Position numbers and translations under genes: made by a program
Part shown: positions 25,621 to 35,168 of the stretch, piece after piece
Position numbering within the stretch: position 1 is the first letter of the stretch
Layout: each line of letters begins with the position of its first letter
Notes under the pieces: model-generated
Database searches by the model: none
What the model was told of the DNA's origin: nothing
What the model saw: only the letters and a program-made list of their open reading frames with translations
Source of the DNA: a virus
Strand: one strand, 5' to 3'
DNA: 39,035 nucleotides
IMG/VR virus record: IMGVR_UViG_3300044620_000249
Span: 1-39,035 of that record

Positions 25621-25628
25621 TATTTATT
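25621..25628 (+). promoter_or_regulatory. Proposed late-gene start signal TATTTATT before the gp25 gene
   Basis: TATTTATT begins right after the GNAT stop codon and ends 3 nt before ATG 25632, filling almost the whole 11-nt gap. It is a one-base variant of TATTTATA. Confidence 0.4.
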
Positions 25629-25631
25629 ACT

Positions 25632-26084
25632 ATGGCGGTAACATATGGTATTGATTTTCCATTCAGAACAAGTTTAAAAGGTGATTTTTTAATTATGACA
25701 GAAACTCCTGAAAGGGAAATTCGTGCTAATTTAATTCATCTTTTATTAACAAGAAAAGGTAGTAGATATTATTTACCTGATTTTGGAACAAGATTATACG
25801 AATTCATTTTCGAACCAAATGATGCGGTAACATGGGGACAAATTGAAGATGAAATAAGAACATCAATTAAATTGTATATCCCTAATTTAGAAATAAAATC
25901 TATAAGAGTAACCGCCGCAGACCAAGATGAAGAAGAACCTACCAGTCCTCAAGAAGACGAAGATTCTAGATTATTTAGGGTTTCGGATTTTTCAACTAAA
26001 CCATATACCGCTAAAGTTAGGGTGGATTATGATATCAATAACGAACCGTTTGTTTCATCTGACTTTATAATTATAAACATTTAA
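25632..26084 (+). CDS. 25: gp25-like baseplate wedge protein, 150 aa
   Basis: This belongs to the GPW/gp25 family, a core wedge component that contacts the first sheath ring in contractile tails. The family core is clear: E27-x-x-I-R-A-N-L-I-H-L-L-L-T-R-K-G-S-R-Y, PDFGTRLYEFIFEP (49-62), and an IEDEIRTSIKLYIPNLEI helix and strand (71-88). Residues 98-112 are a highly acidic insertion (DQDEEEPTSPQEDED). T4 gp25 is 132 aa. It is followed one base later by the gp6-like gene, the conserved gp25-gp6 (P2 W-J) pair. Confidence 0.9.
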   Translation: MAVTYGIDFPFRTSLKGDFLIMTETPEREIRANLIHLLLTRKGSRYYLPDFGTRLYEFIFEPNDAVTWGQIEDEIRTSIKLYIPNLEIKSIRVTAADQDEEEPTSPQEDEDSRLFRVSDFSTKPYTAKVRVDYDINNEPFVSSDFIIINI

Positions 26085-26085
26085 T

Positions 26086-27918
26086 ATGAGTAAAAAAATA
26101 TCATACGCTGTCAGAGATTTTTCAGGTTTAAGACAAGAATTGGTTAATTTAACCAGAGAATACTATCCTGATTTAATAAAAAACACAAACGACGCATCTA
26201 TCTTTTCGGTGCTATTGGATTTAAATGCCGCGGTTGCGGATAATTTACATTTTCACATTGATAGGGTTTGGCAGGAAACAATTTTAGATTTTGCACAACA
26301 AAGAACTTCATTATACCATATTGCTAAAACCTATGGGTTAAAAATACCCGGAAATAGACCTTCCGTTGCGTTATGTGATTTTACAATACAAGTACCTGTT
26401 AGGGGTGATAAAGAAGACACTAGATATTTAGGTACAATTAAAACGGGAGCACAAGTATCTGGTGGAGGGCAAGTATTTGAAACAATTGAAGATATTGATT
26501 TTTCCAACCCATTTAATAATAGAGGGGAACCTAATAGATTAAAAATACCAAATTTTGATGGTAATAACAGATTAATATCATATTCAATTGTCAAAAGAGA
26601 AGCGGTTATTAATGGTGTAACAAGAATATATAGAAGAGTAATAACAGAATTAGACCAAAAACCTTTTTTAAAATTATATTTACCCGAACAAAATGTTTTA
26701 GGTGTGTCTTCAGTAATTCATAAAGAAGGTGTAAGTTTCACAAACAACCCAACTGATTCTGAATTTTTGGTTTCAACAAATAAATGGTACGAGGTAAAAA
26801 CTTTAATGCAAGATAAGGTTTTTATTCCTGACCCAACAAGAGCATCAGATTCAGATAATTTTATTTCAGGAACATATCTTTCGGTATCAAATAAATTTAT
26901 AACAGAATATACACCTGAAAATTATTTTTCAATAACATTTGGTTCGGGGAATGTAAATCCAATGGATAATTTGGATGATTATAATACTGGTAATTTAAAA
27001 GTAAATTTAGGTGTTTATCTTAACAACACCTCTTTAGGTGCATTACCTAAACCAAATACAACATTGTTTGTAAAATATAGAATCGGTGGGGGTAGAGACA
27101 GTAATTTAGGTATCAATATTATAACTAGTGTTGATGATGTCGATTTTGTTTTAAATGGGCCAAATGCGACCACAAACACCCAAGTTCAAAATTCATTAAC
27201 GGTGACAAATATAACACCCGCAGTTGGTGGTGCGGACCAACCAACAATTGAAGAAATTAGAAATTTAATATCTTACAATTTTGCAGCACAAAATAGGGCA
27301 GTCACATTAAACGATTATAAATCAATGATTGAGACAATGCCAGCAACATATGGTGCACCGGCAAAGGTAAATGTAATGGAAGAAGATAATAAAATAAAAG
27401 TTAAATTATTGTCATATGACGAAAATGGTAATTTAATTGATACTGTATCATCAACCTTAAAAAACAATATCATAACTTATTTATCCGAATATAGGATGAT
27501 AAATGATTTTTTAGAAATTGAAAGTGGTGAAGTTGTTGATTTTTCTTTAGAATTGGATATTGTGGTAGACAAAAATGGAAACCAAACAGAAATAGTTAGA
27601 ACGGTTATTGAAGATGTTGTTAATTATTTTTCAATTGATAAAAGAAAAATGGGTGACCCCCTTTTTGTTGGTGATTTGTATAGAATAATCGGAGAAGTTG
27701 CGGGTGTTGTAAATGCTGTCGATGTAAGAGTATTCAATAATATTGGTGGAGAATATTCATCATCAGAAGTTGCCCAAAGTTATGTTAATGATTCAACAAA
27801 AGAAATTTTACAATCAGACATGACAATTTATATGAAATCCAATCAAATATATCAAATTAGGTTTCCTGAAAAAGATATTAAAGTTAGAGTTAAATCTTTA
27901 GGAACAACCACATTTTAA
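26086..27918 (+). CDS. 6: gp6-like baseplate wedge protein (J family), 610 aa
   Basis: This is the main wedge protein, forming the inner baseplate ring whose dimers change shape at contraction. The N-terminus has DFSGLRQELVNLTREYYPD and DASIFSVLLDLNAAVADN with a W-Q-E-T-I-L-D-F-A-Q-Q-R segment, the typical opening of gp6/J proteins. A central beta region and a C-terminal alpha/beta repeat (VNYFSIDKRKMGDPLFVGDLY) complete the family pattern. T4 gp6 is 660 aa. The gene is directly downstream of gp25. A hairpin and a late-type motif lie in the 49-nt gap that follows. Confidence 0.88.
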   Translation: MSKKISYAVRDFSGLRQELVNLTREYYPDLIKNTNDASIFSVLLDLNAAVADNLHFHIDRVWQETILDFAQQRTSLYHIAKTYGLKIPGNRPSVALCDFTIQVPVRGDKEDTRYLGTIKTGAQVSGGGQVFETIEDIDFSNPFNNRGEPNRLKIPNFDGNNRLISYSIVKREAVINGVTRIYRRVITELDQKPFLKLYLPEQNVLGVSSVIHKEGVSFTNNPTDSEFLVSTNKWYEVKTLMQDKVFIPDPTRASDSDNFISGTYLSVSNKFITEYTPENYFSITFGSGNVNPMDNLDDYNTGNLKVNLGVYLNNTSLGALPKPNTTLFVKYRIGGGRDSNLGINIITSVDDVDFVLNGPNATTNTQVQNSLTVTNITPAVGGADQPTIEEIRNLISYNFAAQNRAVTLNDYKSMIETMPATYGAPAKVNVMEEDNKIKVKLLSYDENGNLIDTVSSTLKNNIITYLSEYRMINDFLEIESGEVVDFSLELDIVVDKNGNQTEIVRTVIEDVVNYFSIDKRKMGDPLFVGDLYRIIGEVAGVVNAVDVRVFNNIGGEYSSSEVAQSYVNDSTKEILQSDMTIYMKSNQIYQIRFPEKDIKVRVKSLGTTTF

Positions 27919-27931
27919 ATTGGATTTATTT

Positions 27932-27960
27932 TAAATAGAAAATTGTTTATTTTCTATTTA
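27932..27960 (+). repeat. Perfect 12-bp inverted repeat between gp6 and the 1536-aa gene
   Basis: TAAATAGAAAAT (27932-27943) pairs with ATTTTCTATTTA (27949-27960) around a 5-nt loop. All pairs are A-T or T-A except one G-C, so it is weak as an intrinsic terminator and has no following T-run. Its 3' arm contains most of the TATTTATA motif at 27955, so it may be an mRNA processing or translation-control hairpin. Confidence 0.6.
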
Positions 27961-27962
27961 TA
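27955..27962 (+). promoter_or_regulatory. Proposed late-gene start signal TATTTATA before the 1536-aa gene
   Basis: TATTTATA ends 5 nt (TAGAA) before ATG 27968 and overlaps the right arm of a 12-bp inverted repeat. Spacing matches the copies at 3411 and 25249. Confidence 0.5.
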
Positions 27963-27967
27963 TAGAA

Positions 27968-30900
27968 ATGCAAAAACATAGAATTTCAACAAATGTAGGA
28001 AGAGACCAAAAGGTTGTCGTTGAATTAAAAAACGATTTCGACCTTTTAGAGATATTATCTCTTAAATTTACCCAAACAGAAGCGTATACGTCTATGTGCT
28101 CTGATTATGGGGTTGTGTGTGGTAGAATATTTGTAAACAATGGATTTGGTGTCCCAAATGCAAGAGTTTCTATTTTTATTCCTGTTTCTGATGAAGATAG
28201 TAATGACCCAGTAATATCTGCTTTGTATCCATATACAACCGTAAACGATAGTGATGAAAATGGTTATAGATATAATTTATTACCAAAAAGAAAACAACAC
28301 GGTGGTCATGAACCAACAGGTACATTTCCTGACCAATTGGACATATTAACAAGAGAAGAAGTTTTAGAAGTGTATGAAAAATACTATAAGTACACCGTAA
28401 AAACAAACAATGCTGGTGATTTTATGATATGGGGAGTACCTGTTGGTACCCAAACAATACATGTTGATGTTGATTTGTCCGACATTGGTTGTTTTTCATT
28501 AAGACCGGATGATTTTATAAGACAAGGTAAAGGGGTTGATAATTTTAAAAATACATATTCATTTAAATCTTCTGAAGATTTAAATTCATTACCTCAAATA
28601 ATATCGTTCAATCAAACCATCGAAGTATATCCTTTTTGGGGTAATGAAGACCTATGTGAGATTGGAATAACTAGAACCGACTTTGATTTATCGAGTCAAG
28701 GAGTTAAAGTTGAACCAAAAGCATATTTAATTGGGTCAATATATTCAGACCAAGGAAAAAATACTTTAAACAAAAATTGTAGACCAAGGAGTGCGATGGG
28801 TAGAAAGTGTGATTTAACAACTTTTGCCGCGGAAATTGAAATGATAAGATTTACATCATCAAAGGATTCATTAGGTCGACCAATTTTAGAAACTTATCAA
28901 ATTGAAGAGGATGTAGATGATGATGGTTCATTTGTAGTGCCACTACCAATGAATATGGAATATCAATATACAAATGAATTTGGTGAAACAGAAATTACAA
29001 ATGACCCAAATAAAGGTATACCAACATCTGCATGTTATAGATTTAGAATTTCGGGAAAAAACAATGAATTAGGTAGAGTTAGATTTGTTGGTAGTTATTT
29101 GTTACCAAACATACGAGAATATAATTCCGATATTGACGGTTCTTATGCTTTTTCTTTGGATTGGAATGATTACCCTTCGCCGGCCGTTAGTTCTACGGTA
29201 ATATTTAATCAAGTTTACGGTAGTTATTTTCCTGAAGATTATTTTTTTAGATTTACATATAATAAGGTATATACTGTTAGTTCATACATTGGAAGTCATT
29301 TTAAAGGAGGAAAGGACAATTACATCGGGATAAAAGACATATCCCCTAAAGAAGAAGATGATTGTGAATCAAGTACAGTAACTCCTCCAATTAATTACGG
29401 ATGGAGACGATTTAGTTTTTCTATACTATTAGCGGTAGTAATTAGTGTATTTGAAAGAATAATATATACCGCCTTTATTGGGGCCCTACAAATATTGATA
29501 ATACCATTTCAATTTCTTTTAACTATACGAATTTATATTAGAGCACTTGGTGCTACTTTAATAGATGTGAGACCTTTTAGGTTTTTTGATTCATTAGTTA
29601 TTGAACCGTTACAAAGATTCGGTACTGTAAATTTACCAATTGTTGTGTATCCTGAATGTGAATCTTGTGAAGATTTTTCTAGTGAACAAATTATAATCCC
29701 ATCAAATAGACCTGATGAATTATATTGTAAAGTTGGAGAAGGTACCGCTATTAGAGATACAGTAGATATTAATGGTACACCATATACACCAATATGTGAC
29801 CCCGATAACACAATTGATGAATTTATACTTTCCGCTAGTGGTTCTGGTTTACCTTCATATAGTTTTACGGGATTGACACCAACTTGTAATGGAACTCCTA
29901 CTGGAAAAACATTAGATGAGATTTATACTTTTTCAAATTTACCTATTAATAATACCACATATTTTATTGTTTTAAAAAGTTATTTACCACATGGAAGCGC
30001 AAATTCTTTTGAGTTAGATAGAATTTCGTCATTAGAAGTTGATACATATGCCGAATTAACGATTGATAATCTCACAAATTGCGGAGGAAATATAGGGTAT
30101 ATAGGTACAATTAACAATAATTACGGATGGTTAGTTTATAGGTTGGGTATTAATGGTATTGACCCAAAATTAGATTTTCCATGTCCTTGTCCAACCGATG
30201 ATTGTTTTGAAGGACGTTGGTGTATTAGTGATAATTATGTACTACCATTTTCCCAACCAACATGTTCACCAACACAAATACCAAATGGTACTTGCGATTG
30301 TACAGACCCAACATCTTCTCAAAATACGTCAATAAATATTGATTTTCAAGATGCAATTTGTAATGATGTTTATGATTATGTTTTATACTTTCATTCAAGT
30401 ATAAAAACGTGCGCAGGAAACATTGAAACAATATTAGATGACCCATCCACAATGACTCCTTCAACTGATTGGACAAATACTGTTACAAAAAGTTCGGGAA
30501 CAATAACAAGAGGTTTATCATATATGGTTGCTTTTTATTATTCTGAACCAACAGGTTACCCATCATTATCAAATATAAGAATATCAATTGGAGGTGGTAG
30601 TACACAACCCGGTCCATGTACATATGGTGTTTATGATATACCAACACCTGTAAATAACAAATGGTATGTTCTTCGTGTTGACATATCTGATATCGAGCCT
30701 GATGGTGGTTTAACTTCTTATATTTCAAAATCAGGTTGTACGAATTATTTTGTGGGTTGTGCGGGCCCAATATCTGTAACTGATTCTTGTTGTTATAGTT
30801 CTATAAGTGGTGATAGCGTCGGCAATTCTTCTTTAACAGATTTTCAATGGACAGGATTCACATATGAAATATACGACTCATCACTCAAATTAACCCAACA

Positions 30901-32578
30901 ATCTCTTACCGGTTCAACTGGTGACTTATCTTTAGGGTGTAACACACAAAATACAATATACGATGAAACTTTAGTTAAAAAAACATATTGTGCATCAAAT
31001 ATTGATGATGATTATAACAACACAAGTCTTGTTACTGTTCAAAATGGAACATCATGTACAAGTTTACTACCCGTTGGTCAAATTGTATATAATGTAGACA
31101 ATAATCCATGTGCAACATGTAGTACTAGAAGTGGATATTCAGAATTCAGAAAGGGAACATATACTATAATTCCCGCAGCATCATCAAATAATTGGTTATA
31201 TAATTTTAAATTAATTAGAGAATACACAAGAAGAAAATTAATTAATAAAGTTTTTTGTGAAGGTGTTGTGAATTATTCTTTTATTGAAAATTGGTTGGCA
31301 GGTTCTCTTTATTTGTTTGCTTTTAAAGCGAGAGTTAGATGGGATGATGAAGAAAATTTAGATTTAAATGTAAGAGGAACAAACTACTGTGAAAACTTAT
31401 TGTATTATAAAGTAAGTGAAAAATCTTCTGGTAGTGCTGTTAAAAGATTTTATTACAAATCTACCAAATGGAATGGAACTTCATTTGAAACAACGGTAAA
31501 CAATGGAACAACATTTAATACATTAAGACACCCAACAACAATTATGGATTTGGGACCAAGAGATGAATTTATAAAAGAAATTTGTGTTGACCCATCTTTA
31601 GACCCTAATTGTTCAGTTGTTAGGAGTATTGGTCCTACATCATTTCAAAATTTTAAAGAGATTTTTGGCCTGTACATTAATTATAGATTAGATACCAATC
31701 TTGAATTTGAATATAAAGATTTTTTTCAAAATAATGGATTTAGTTCGTATTTTCCTTTTAATACAACAAAAGAAATATTAAATGGTGATGTTTTACAATT
31801 AATATCTATGAATAGTGAAGTTGGGGTAGACGAATTTGATTTACAAAATAGATATTATGGACAATATAGTCCATTAATATTAGACCCTGACACATATTCA
31901 CAATTATTTACATCGCAAAATGGAAATTCAAACGGTCCTTTACCGATAAACTTTGTTTTAGATGATGATGGTTATAGAGTAAGAGTATGTTTAAATGAAC
32001 CGGGTAGATTAACCGAATCTTCACAAATTGTACCATTTTTTTATTGGGACAAACAAGGACCTGGTTTTGGTGAGGGGTATAATCAATCATGGGATTATGA
32101 TACAATAAGAACACATAGATTACAGGGAATGACATATAATTACGCATTCACTGGTGATACAACATATAATTATGTTTTATTCCCTATGACTAAAGATTAT
32201 TCAGGTAATACTTTTACAATAACAGGAGCTGATGTAAATGACGACTCTTTTAATGTCGAAGACACAACTGATGTTCATTTAAATTACGATAATCAAGAGG
32301 AAGGATTTACTGTGTTACATATAACTTCAGGAACAACATCCAATCCTTTAGGTGGAACACTATGGATTAGAGTTGGTAGTAATGGAGGTTGGTCAGGTAC
32401 AACATGGAATTCAGATATTGATTACATATTAAAACCAACAAAATTAAATTATAATGGTAATTTACAAATACTATCAACACCATTTTTATTTTATTTTGGA
32501 ATTAGACCAGGTAAAACCGCAGTAGATAAATTCGTCCAATTGTTTGGACCTAAAGGTGCGTTTCCAACATCTGAATAA
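27968..32578 (+). CDS. Giant Cys-rich baseplate/tail structural protein, 1536 aa
   Basis: No firm family match is possible by eye. Residues about 45-180 look like a transthyretin/carboxypeptidase-regulatory-like beta domain (CGRIFVNNGFGVPNARVSIF, then NNAGDFMIWGVPVGTQTI). Residues about 478-532 are strongly hydrophobic (FSILLAVVISVFERIIY, then FIGALQILIIPFQFLLTI), like one or two membrane-spanning or membrane-inserting helices. From about 560 to 1095 the protein is unusually rich in cysteine (CPCPTDDCFEGRWC and others); I count about 38 Cys in all, while the neighbouring hub protein has almost none. The rest is Ser/Thr/Asn/Gly-rich beta-type sequence. It lies after gp6 and overlaps the next gene by one base, so a virion role is likely: wedge periphery, fibre network, or membrane-contact protein. 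Confidence 0.6.
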   Translation: MQKHRISTNVGRDQKVVVELKNDFDLLEILSLKFTQTEAYTSMCSDYGVVCGRIFVNNGFGVPNARVSIFIPVSDEDSNDPVISALYPYTTVNDSDENGYRYNLLPKRKQHGGHEPTGTFPDQLDILTREEVLEVYEKYYKYTVKTNNAGDFMIWGVPVGTQTIHVDVDLSDIGCFSLRPDDFIRQGKGVDNFKNTYSFKSSEDLNSLPQIISFNQTIEVYPFWGNEDLCEIGITRTDFDLSSQGVKVEPKAYLIGSIYSDQGKNTLNKNCRPRSAMGRKCDLTTFAAEIEMIRFTSSKDSLGRPILETYQIEEDVDDDGSFVVPLPMNMEYQYTNEFGETEITNDPNKGIPTSACYRFRISGKNNELGRVRFVGSYLLPNIREYNSDIDGSYAFSLDWNDYPSPAVSSTVIFNQVYGSYFPEDYFFRFTYNKVYTVSSYIGSHFKGGKDNYIGIKDISPKEEDDCESSTVTPPINYGWRRFSFSILLAVVISVFERIIYTAFIGALQILIIPFQFLLTIRIYIRALGATLIDVRPFRFFDSLVIEPLQRFGTVNLPIVVYPECESCEDFSSEQIIIPSNRPDELYCKVGEGTAIRDTVDINGTPYTPICDPDNTIDEFILSASGSGLPSYSFTGLTPTCNGTPTGKTLDEIYTFSNLPINNTTYFIVLKSYLPHGSANSFELDRISSLEVDTYAELTIDNLTNCGGNIGYIGTINNNYGWLVYRLGINGIDPKLDFPCPCPTDDCFEGRWCISDNYVLPFSQPTCSPTQIPNGTCDCTDPTSSQNTSINIDFQDAICNDVYDYVLYFHSSIKTCAGNIETILDDPSTMTPSTDWTNTVTKSSGTITRGLSYMVAFYYSEPTGYPSLSNIRISIGGGSTQPGPCTYGVYDIPTPVNNKWYVLRVDISDIEPDGGLTSYISKSGCTNYFVGCAGPISVTDSCCYSSISGDSVGNSSLTDFQWTGFTYEIYDSSLKLTQQSLTGSTGDLSLGCNTQNTIYDETLVKKTYCASNIDDDYNNTSLVTVQNGTSCTSLLPVGQIVYNVDNNPCATCSTRSGYSEFRKGTYTIIPAASSNNWLYNFKLIREYTRRKLINKVFCEGVVNYSFIENWLAGSLYLFAFKARVRWDDEENLDLNVRGTNYCENLLYYKVSEKSSGSAVKRFYYKSTKWNGTSFETTVNNGTTFNTLRHPTTIMDLGPRDEFIKEICVDPSLDPNCSVVRSIGPTSFQNFKEIFGLYINYRLDTNLEFEYKDFFQNNGFSSYFPFNTTKEILNGDVLQLISMNSEVGVDEFDLQNRYYGQYSPLILDPDTYSQLFTSQNGNSNGPLPINFVLDDDGYRVRVCLNEPGRLTESSQIVPFFYWDKQGPGFGEGYNQSWDYDTIRTHRLQGMTYNYAFTGDTTYNYVLFPMTKDYSGNTFTITGADVNDDSFNVEDTTDVHLNYDNQEEGFTVLHITSGTTSNPLGGTLWIRVGSNGGWSGTTWNSDIDYILKPTKLNYNGNLQILSTPFLFYFGIRPGKTAVDKFVQLFGPKGAFPTSE

Positions 32579-34344
32579 TGGAAAAGAAAACAATTATATT
32601 ACCATCTAAAAAATTTTTTGGTTCAGTAAATACGGACCAAAATATTAAAATTGGATTAGACGAAACTCAAAATATTTTAAGAGAGGGTGATAGAAATGTT
32701 ATTTTAAATAACATTGAATTATTCAATAAAGAAAGAAACGAAAGCAACGCATATAAAATCCACGGAAAAATAAAAATGGTTTTTAGAAATTTATATAGTG
32801 GAAATACTGATTATGAACCACTATTAGAAAATCTTTATTTGGTGGGTGATGGTGCGGATAATAATTTTAATGGGTTTATTCCTTATGATGAATTTGCTTT
32901 CCTCAGAAGAGACGTTATTAGGCAATCCAATACAATACAAACAGTTTCTTCGATAACAACATACACCCCATCTGTTTCGTATAGTGGTGAAACAAATCAT
33001 ATTCCAATATCAAGTATAATGGCACCATATCACAATTGGAATATTCATTTATCATATGTTTATGACCACGATACGACTTATCCCATGAAATATACTTTAA
33101 GTGGGAATACTGTCTATAGTTTTGTTTCAGGAGATGGAATCCCATTTAGAATTGAAGACAATGGTAGAACATATAAATTAACAAGTCCCGTTGAACATGG
33201 AATATCTTCTGGTGAATATATTACACTATTAGATAGTGGAGGGACCTTTAATAATACAGTCAGTGCAAGTGGAAGAACTTTTTCTGTTGTATCTGTTGGA
33301 GATTCTATTTATAGGTCTGAAAAATTTGTTTTAGATATTTCAAAGTCAGAATTACCATCTGGTGTTACTTTATCGACTGTTGTTTTTGGTAAAAGATGTA
33401 TTGATAAAAATAATTTAACAGGAACCACTTCCAATTATTATGTTCATAAACATAAAACATTAACAGAAAAAAGTGATTACATTTTGGACAAAATAGGATT
33501 TGAATCGTCCATTTGGGAAAACGAAAGAAAACTTTTATTAGAAAATAGTGCAGGTGTTAGTGATTATTTAGTAGAAAGAAATATGATGGAATCTTTAATA
33601 TATGACTTTAAAGAACCATTTATTTTAACGGGATTGACAAATAATTTAAAATATTTACCCACTGAAATTTACGTAACAACTTTATTATCAAATAGAAATG
33701 GATATTTTGATTATCCACCAAAAGTTGGTTGGAAATTTAATTTTCATGATACATGGGTTGACCAACATTTTGATGGTTCAAATAGTATTGAGACTTCGAT
33801 TCCGACCACCGCATTTACAAAAACAATAGATGCAGTAACATACAATTTTACTGGTGGTACAGATGTGCCAGTTGGCACAATATTACACGGAGCATTTGTT
33901 GAATATAATTTTTCAGAATTAAAAGAAAGGATAATTAGTGAAGCTTACCATAGATTCTCAAATCCATTATTTGTTTTTGATTATGGGCAAACAGGTTCAA
34001 CAGTAACTTTTTCAGGTGCGTCGGCAACAAATAAATTTGGTCTATTTTATCAACCTCATCATAGAGTTAAATTAAGACAATTATCACCTTATATTGAAAC
34101 ATCGTCGACTGACCAAATATATGGTTTACCACAAAATGCAAAATATTTTGAAAACCAAAGATTATGGAAGTGGAGAGATTTATATGACCACGGATTTATA
34201 GATTCAGATGGTTTTGGTACAAATTTTTCATTTATTAATGGTATTCACTATGTAAAAAATGATATTGATTTCTATTTAAGAAATGAGAACATATATAAAA
34301 ATAAAAAAGATTTGGTTAAAAATATAGAAAGTTTTAAGTGTTAA
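32578..34344 (+). CDS. Probable baseplate/tail-fibre-associated protein, 588 aa
   Basis: No family is recognised. The N-terminus is charged (EKKTIILPSKKFFGSVNTDQ) with a helix-like region around 25-75. The middle (about 115-290) is Ser/Thr/Gly-rich with beta-like repeats such as TLSGNTVYSFVSGDG and VSASGRTFSVVSVGD. The C-terminal third has aromatic-rich segments (KVGWKFNFHDTWVDQHFDG) and ends in a lysine-rich helix. It starts inside the stop of the 1536-aa gene (TAATG) and ends overlapping the next start, so it is translationally coupled within the wedge/fibre block. A structural role is inferred from position and composition. Confidence 0.6.
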   Translation: MEKKTIILPSKKFFGSVNTDQNIKIGLDETQNILREGDRNVILNNIELFNKERNESNAYKIHGKIKMVFRNLYSGNTDYEPLLENLYLVGDGADNNFNGFIPYDEFAFLRRDVIRQSNTIQTVSSITTYTPSVSYSGETNHIPISSIMAPYHNWNIHLSYVYDHDTTYPMKYTLSGNTVYSFVSGDGIPFRIEDNGRTYKLTSPVEHGISSGEYITLLDSGGTFNNTVSASGRTFSVVSVGDSIYRSEKFVLDISKSELPSGVTLSTVVFGKRCIDKNNLTGTTSNYYVHKHKTLTEKSDYILDKIGFESSIWENERKLLLENSAGVSDYLVERNMMESLIYDFKEPFILTGLTNNLKYLPTEIYVTTLLSNRNGYFDYPPKVGWKFNFHDTWVDQHFDGSNSIETSIPTTAFTKTIDAVTYNFTGGTDVPVGTILHGAFVEYNFSELKERIISEAYHRFSNPLFVFDYGQTGSTVTFSGASATNKFGLFYQPHHRVKLRQLSPYIETSSTDQIYGLPQNAKYFENQRLWKWRDLYDHGFIDSDGFGTNFSFINGIHYVKNDIDFYLRNENIYKNKKDLVKNIESFKC

Positions 34345-35168
34345 TGAAAATTTTAGTAAAAGATACCGACCAAAAAATATTATTATCATCGAATCAAACA
34401 TTTAAAACGGATTTGGGGTGGACTGATAGTGCTCAACAAATGGAACAAGAAATTCTATATGATATAATAAATCTAACTGAGAATTATGAAACAACAAGAT
34501 ATATTCATTCACCATATTCAGTAACATCAATAAGTGGTACGACTTTTACTCAAACGGACATTTGGTATAATTTTTATTTTTTAAACAGTTCATCGGTATA
34601 TAATCAAAACTATGAATCGATTGGAATAACATTAAGTGAAAACGCTAAAATGTTAAAACAATCAACGGAAAGTTTTTTTCGTTTAGAATTTTATAAAACA
34701 TCAAATGATGATTCACCGAATCAAACAAACAGAAAATTAGTTTTTTCAAAAAATTTAACATTACCGTTAGGTGAAAAAGTTTATTTTACCGGAACACCAT
34801 CAGGTTCAACATTACCATTAAATGATTTTGTCTTTTTGCCCGTCTTCACAGGTTCAAATTATAAAAATACTGAAAATATGTATTTTTTTTGGTTTTTAGA
34901 TGATTCACCATTTAGTGAAACAAACATTACAGGAAATACTTTTTACATGACCGCAAAGTTTTATAATGCGAAAGATGGTTCGGTAATTGATTTTGTAAAT
35001 AAATCAAAATCTATTGGTCAAGAAATAATTGAGGAAGAAGATGTGTATTATAAAGTAATTATTAATAGAACCGATTATTCATATATTGTATACCAATATA
35101 ACGGGTCATTAGGTTCAAGAAAAGGTCAACTTAGTGCACCGATAAATTTTTATGAAAGAAGACAATAA
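34344..35168 (+). CDS. Probable baseplate/tail structural protein, about 274 aa
   Basis: I choose ATG 34344, which overlaps the preceding TAA as TAATG like the neighbouring junctions at 8305, 32578, 35168 and 37286, over the GTG two codons upstream at 34338. The protein is beta-rich, with SPYSVTSISGTTFTQTD, YNFYFLNSSS and a late FFWFLDDSPFSETNITGN stretch, and ends in a basic NFYERRQ. No family is recognised. Position inside the tightly coupled 32.6-37.3 kb block suggests a small baseplate or fibre-attachment component. Confidence 0.55.
   Translation: MKILVKDTDQKILLSSNQTFKTDLGWTDSAQQMEQEILYDIINLTENYETTRYIHSPYSVTSISGTTFTQTDIWYNFYFLNSSSVYNQNYESIGITLSENAKMLKQSTESFFRLEFYKTSNDDSPNQTNRKLVFSKNLTLPLGEKVYFTGTPSGSTLPLNDFVFLPVFTGSNYKNTENMYFFWFLDDSPFSETNITGNTFYMTAKFYNAKDGSVIDFVNKSKSIGQEIIEEEDVYYKVIINRTDYSYIVYQYNGSLGSRKGQLSAPINFYERRQ

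Noticed and set aside
27932-27960. Rho-independent terminator after gp6
   Set aside because: The stem is almost entirely A-T and is not followed by a T-run; it is listed as an inverted repeat instead.
29533-29811. Minus-strand open frames within the large structural genes (for example here, and at 2973-3350 and 26331-26594)
   Set aside because: They lie wholly opposite strongly supported + strand genes, have no start signals of their own, and their sequences look like antisense of AT-rich codons.
27968-32578. Diversity-generating retroelement target in the large Ser/Thr-rich proteins
   Set aside because: No reverse transcriptase or template/variable repeat pair is visible in the window.
34338-34343. 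GTG start two codons upstream for the 34.3-35.2 kb gene
   Set aside because: ATG 34344 overlaps the preceding stop as TAATG, the same arrangement as four other junctions here.
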